NCBI GenBank assembly: GCA_000495415.1
Contig: AWGX01000739.1
Location: 1-8,310 of the forward strand
Direction of reading: 5' to 3'
DNA: 8,310 nt
Source: Smithella sp. ME-1
Lineage (GTDB): Bacteria; Desulfobacterota; Syntrophia; Syntrophales; Smithellaceae
Under the pieces are notes generated by a model, which was not told where the DNA came from, did not search any database, and saw only the letters and a program-made list of their open reading frames with translations. Made by a program: the position numbers and the translations under genes. Shown piece by piece: positions 6,782-8,310 of the stretch. Position 1 is the stretch's first letter. Each line of letters starts with the position of its first letter.

Positions 6782-8170
6782 TTACATAATTTCTCTATAT
6801 ATCTTCCATTCGTTTTTTATCTTTTTTAGTTCTAATGTTTTTGTACCTTTATCCTTTAATATTGAAGAGCTGTAAGTTTGGGTAAATCTTGCCATAGCAT
6901 TATTTTCATCAATCGATATTTGCAAATCGTCAATTTTAATACTTATATTCTTACTTTTTTGACGTACGTTATTTTTATATGTTATCCAATTATTTAAGTT
7001 CATTCCTTTTGACTGGAAATCAGATGAATAGCAACCGCGGTAAGTTTTTACATCGCCTGATTCCCAACTGGCGACCCATTTGATTACCAGATTTCGAACG
7101 TCTTCTTCCGGAATGGATTTTGTTTCGGTTTGTGTGTCGTCGGCTTGAGCTTGATTTTCAGGAGCAACTGATGCGACTGCAACAGGTGCGGCGGTTGCAG
7201 ATGGTTCTGTTACAGCAACAGCAGCAGGTCTTGCCATCTTCTTTTCCGGATTTATCTTGTCTTCAAAAGCCAGTAATATTTCATTTCTGGTATTTTTTAT
7301 ATCGGAAGCTTTCTTTTCCGGGACATTTTTAATAAAGTTTTCATAAGCTTCTTTGCTTGGATTCTGGCTTATAGCCACTGTGTAATCCTCTAATGATTTG
7401 CCGTACTGTTCTATACCGTAATAAGCAAGTCCCCTGTTATAAAGAGATGCGTTGTCGTTGGGGTTTTCCCCAAGAACTTTATTGTAATCATTGATAGCTT
7501 GCTGCAGATTACCCTGGGATTGATAGACATTCCCACGATGGGCATAAAAACCGGCAAAGTTAGGATTAAGCTCTATGGCTTTGTTGAAATCCGCGATTGC
7601 TTTGGGAAGATTGTTCTGAGATTGATAAACGTTTCCGCGGTTGGCATAGACGCCGGCAAAGTTAGGGTTAATTTCTATAGCTTTGTTGTAATCCGAAAGA
7701 GCTTGCTGCAGATTGCCTTGGTTTTGATAGACATTTCCGCGATTGCAATAAGCTGCTGCGTATTTAGGATTGATTTTAATAGCTTTGGTATAGTCAGAAA
7801 TAGCTTGAGCAACGTTACCTTGTTTTTCGTAGGTATTTGCCCTGTTGTAATAAGCTTCTGAATAGTCAGGATTTATTTCAACAGCTTTGGTATAATCAGC
7901 AATAGCCTGGGCGAGATCACCTTGTTTTACATAGACATTCCCGCGATTATAATAAGCTTTCGCATGCCTGGAATTTACTCTGATGGCATTGGTATAGTCG
8001 GAGACAGCTTGCGTCAAATTACCTTGTTTTCTAAAAAAATTTCCGCGGTTGAAATATTCTTCTGCCGTTCCAGCTGGAATATCTGACGCAGTTTGTTGGG
8101 CAAAAATTATTGATGAGGCAGACAACAAAAATATTAGAGATAAACTGATAAGTAATAATTTTTTATTCAT
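6782..8170 (-). CDS. Secreted TPR protein with Cds6/NTF2-like C-terminal domain
   Basis: This 462-residue protein has ATG at 8170-8168 eight bases after GAGAGGA on the minus strand. Residues 1-25 are a signal peptide: MNKK, a hydrophobic core to about residue 23, and likely cleavage after IIFAQ or nearby, with no lipobox Cys. Seven contiguous 34-residue TPRs span 36-273, with the NRGNVYxxQGNLxQAIxDYxKAIEINP consensus. Residues 313-345 are an Ala/Pro/Glu/Gln-rich linker. Residues 355-462 (VRNLVIKWVASWESGDVKTYRGCYSSDF to the C-terminus) match the Cds6/SnoaL-like cone fold found at the end of some L,D-transpeptidases and secreted TPR proteins. It likely acts in the periplasm as a binding or scaffold protein; no catalytic motif is seen. 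It has its own promoter and terminator and is probably not part of the operon to the left. Confidence 0.88.
   Translation of the reverse strand: MNKKLLLISLSLIFLLSASSIIFAQQTASDIPAGTAEEYFNRGNFFRKQGNLTQAVSDYTNAIRVNSRHAKAYYNRGNVYVKQGDLAQAIADYTKAVEINPDYSEAYYNRANTYEKQGNVAQAISDYTKAIKINPKYAAAYCNRGNVYQNQGNLQQALSDYNKAIEINPNFAGVYANRGNVYQSQNNLPKAIADFNKAIELNPNFAGFYAHRGNVYQSQGNLQQAINDYNKVLGENPNDNASLYNRGLAYYGIEQYGKSLEDYTVAISQNPSKEAYENFIKNVPEKKASDIKNTRNEILLAFEDKINPEKKMARPAAVAVTEPSATAAPVAVASVAPENQAQADDTQTETKSIPEEDVRNLVIKWVASWESGDVKTYRGCYSSDFQSKGMNLNNWITYKNNVRQKSKNISIKIDDLQISIDENNAMARFTQTYSSSILKDKGTKTLELKKIKNEWKIYREIM
7352..8065 (-). repeat. Seven tandem 102-bp units encoding TPRs
   Basis: Codons 36-273 of the secreted protein form seven units of exactly 34 codons with no insertion between them. 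Units 4-6 are the most alike in residues (for example RGNVYQ and INPNF/LNPNF), suggesting internal duplication. The first and last units are the most diverged. The DNA repeat could cause length change between strains or mis-assembly. Confidence 0.9.
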
Positions 8171-8218
8171 ATGTTATATCCTCTCAAATTTATTTGTTGT
8201 TCTTTCATGGGTTTTGAA

Positions 8219-8246
8219 AATAGAACAAAAATCGTTATCTTGTCAA
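8219..8246 (-). promoter_or_regulatory. Sigma-70-like promoter of the TPR gene
   Basis: On the minus strand a perfect -35 box TTGACA (8246-8241) is followed after 16 bases by TCTATT (8224-8219), a four-of-six match to the -10. The predicted leader is about 40 bases and carries the GAGAGGA ribosome site (8185-8179). The strong -35 with a weak -10 fits a regulated promoter. Confidence 0.55.
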
Positions 8247-8251
8247 GATAA
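8235..8251. promoter_or_regulatory. 17-bp palindrome over the -35 box, possible operator
   Basis: TTATCTTG and CAAGATAA form two perfect 8-bp arms around one central base. The centre sits within the TTGACA box of the TPR promoter, so a dimeric protein bound here would block RNA polymerase. No regulator gene is in the window and I do not recognise the motif as that of a named family. Confidence 0.5.
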
Positions 8252-8279
8252 TTATTCTGAAAATCCATCCCTTTACGTT

Positions 8280-8310
8280 ATCCGTAGTAGAATAAAATCA
8301 ATATTGGAGT
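8280..8310 (-). repeat. Right copy of terminal inverted repeat
   Basis: These bases are the inverted copy of bases 1-31 (30 of 31 identical). Read on the minus strand in the same frame as the PHP gene, this copy gives SNIDFILLRIT and then TAA (8275-8273), so it looks like a fragment of PHP coding sequence placed just upstream of the TPR promoter. Either the assembler or a chimeric molecule folded the end back, or a truncated inverted PHP copy lies beyond the window. Confidence 0.9.

Noticed and set aside
6728..6782. 7-bp inverted repeat AACGGTA/TACCGTT next to the TPR stop
   Set aside because: The loop is 41 bases and such a short match is expected by chance; the strong terminator lies further downstream.
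7499..7861. Plus-strand open frame of 120 codons opposite the TPR gene
   Set aside because: It is the antisense of repeated TPR codons, so its apparent repeats come from the real gene; it has no ribosome site.
7352..8065. CRISPR-like or minisatellite array
   Set aside because: The 102-bp period is exactly 34 codons and the frame encodes consensus TPRs; there are no separate spacers.
1..8310. Transposon or linear replicon bounded by terminal inverted repeats
   Set aside because: There is no transposase, recombinase or replication gene, and the left repeat is interior coding sequence of a conserved gene cut by the window edge.

Overview
This is a moderately AT-rich bacterial fragment with tight gene packing and good Shine-Dalgarno sites. 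A cobalamin-domain radical SAM protein, a PHP phosphoesterase, envelope-type sugar and acyl transferases, and a secreted TPR protein with a Cds6/NTF2-like tail suggest an anaerobic Gram-negative-type lineage. Desulfobacterota/Syntrophales-like is my best guess, but no marker gene is present and this is weakly supported. The 5' gene is cut by the window edge, so this looks like a whole metagenomic contig or a slice of one.

Left two thirds (3-5913, + strand): six co-directional genes. They are a truncated PHP-domain phosphoesterase (histidinol-phosphatase family), a GT4 glycosyltransferase, a class I SAM methyltransferase, a 343-residue alpha/alpha-toroid protein with QW-like motifs (prenyltransferase/squalene-cyclase superfamily), a left-handed beta-helix acyltransferase, and a B12-binding-type radical SAM enzyme. 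The first four are joined by a 4-bp overlap, a 23-bp overlap and a 3-bp gap. A 106-bp gap follows, with a weak hairpin and a T-rich tail. The last two genes are 3 bp apart. Gene content fits building or tailoring a glycosylated, acylated, methylated envelope lipid or glycan. The product cannot be read from the sequence.

Middle (5914-6781): a perfect 19-bp inverted repeat separates the operon from a convergent gene for a Methyltransf_24-type methyltransferase, which has its own extended -10 promoter. Between that gene and the next minus-strand gene is a good intrinsic terminator.

Right third (6782-8310, - strand): a secreted protein with seven uninterrupted 34-residue TPR units, an Ala/Pro/Glu-rich linker and a Cds6/NTF2-like C-terminal domain. 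Its promoter-like region holds a 17-bp palindrome exactly over the -35 box.

The window's two ends are a 31-bp inverted repeat with one mismatch, and both copies stop at the same base. The left copy lies inside conserved PHP coding sequence. The right copy lies outside any intact gene but still reads as the same peptide before a stop. An assembly or chimera artefact is the simplest explanation; a truncated inverted duplicate is the alternative.
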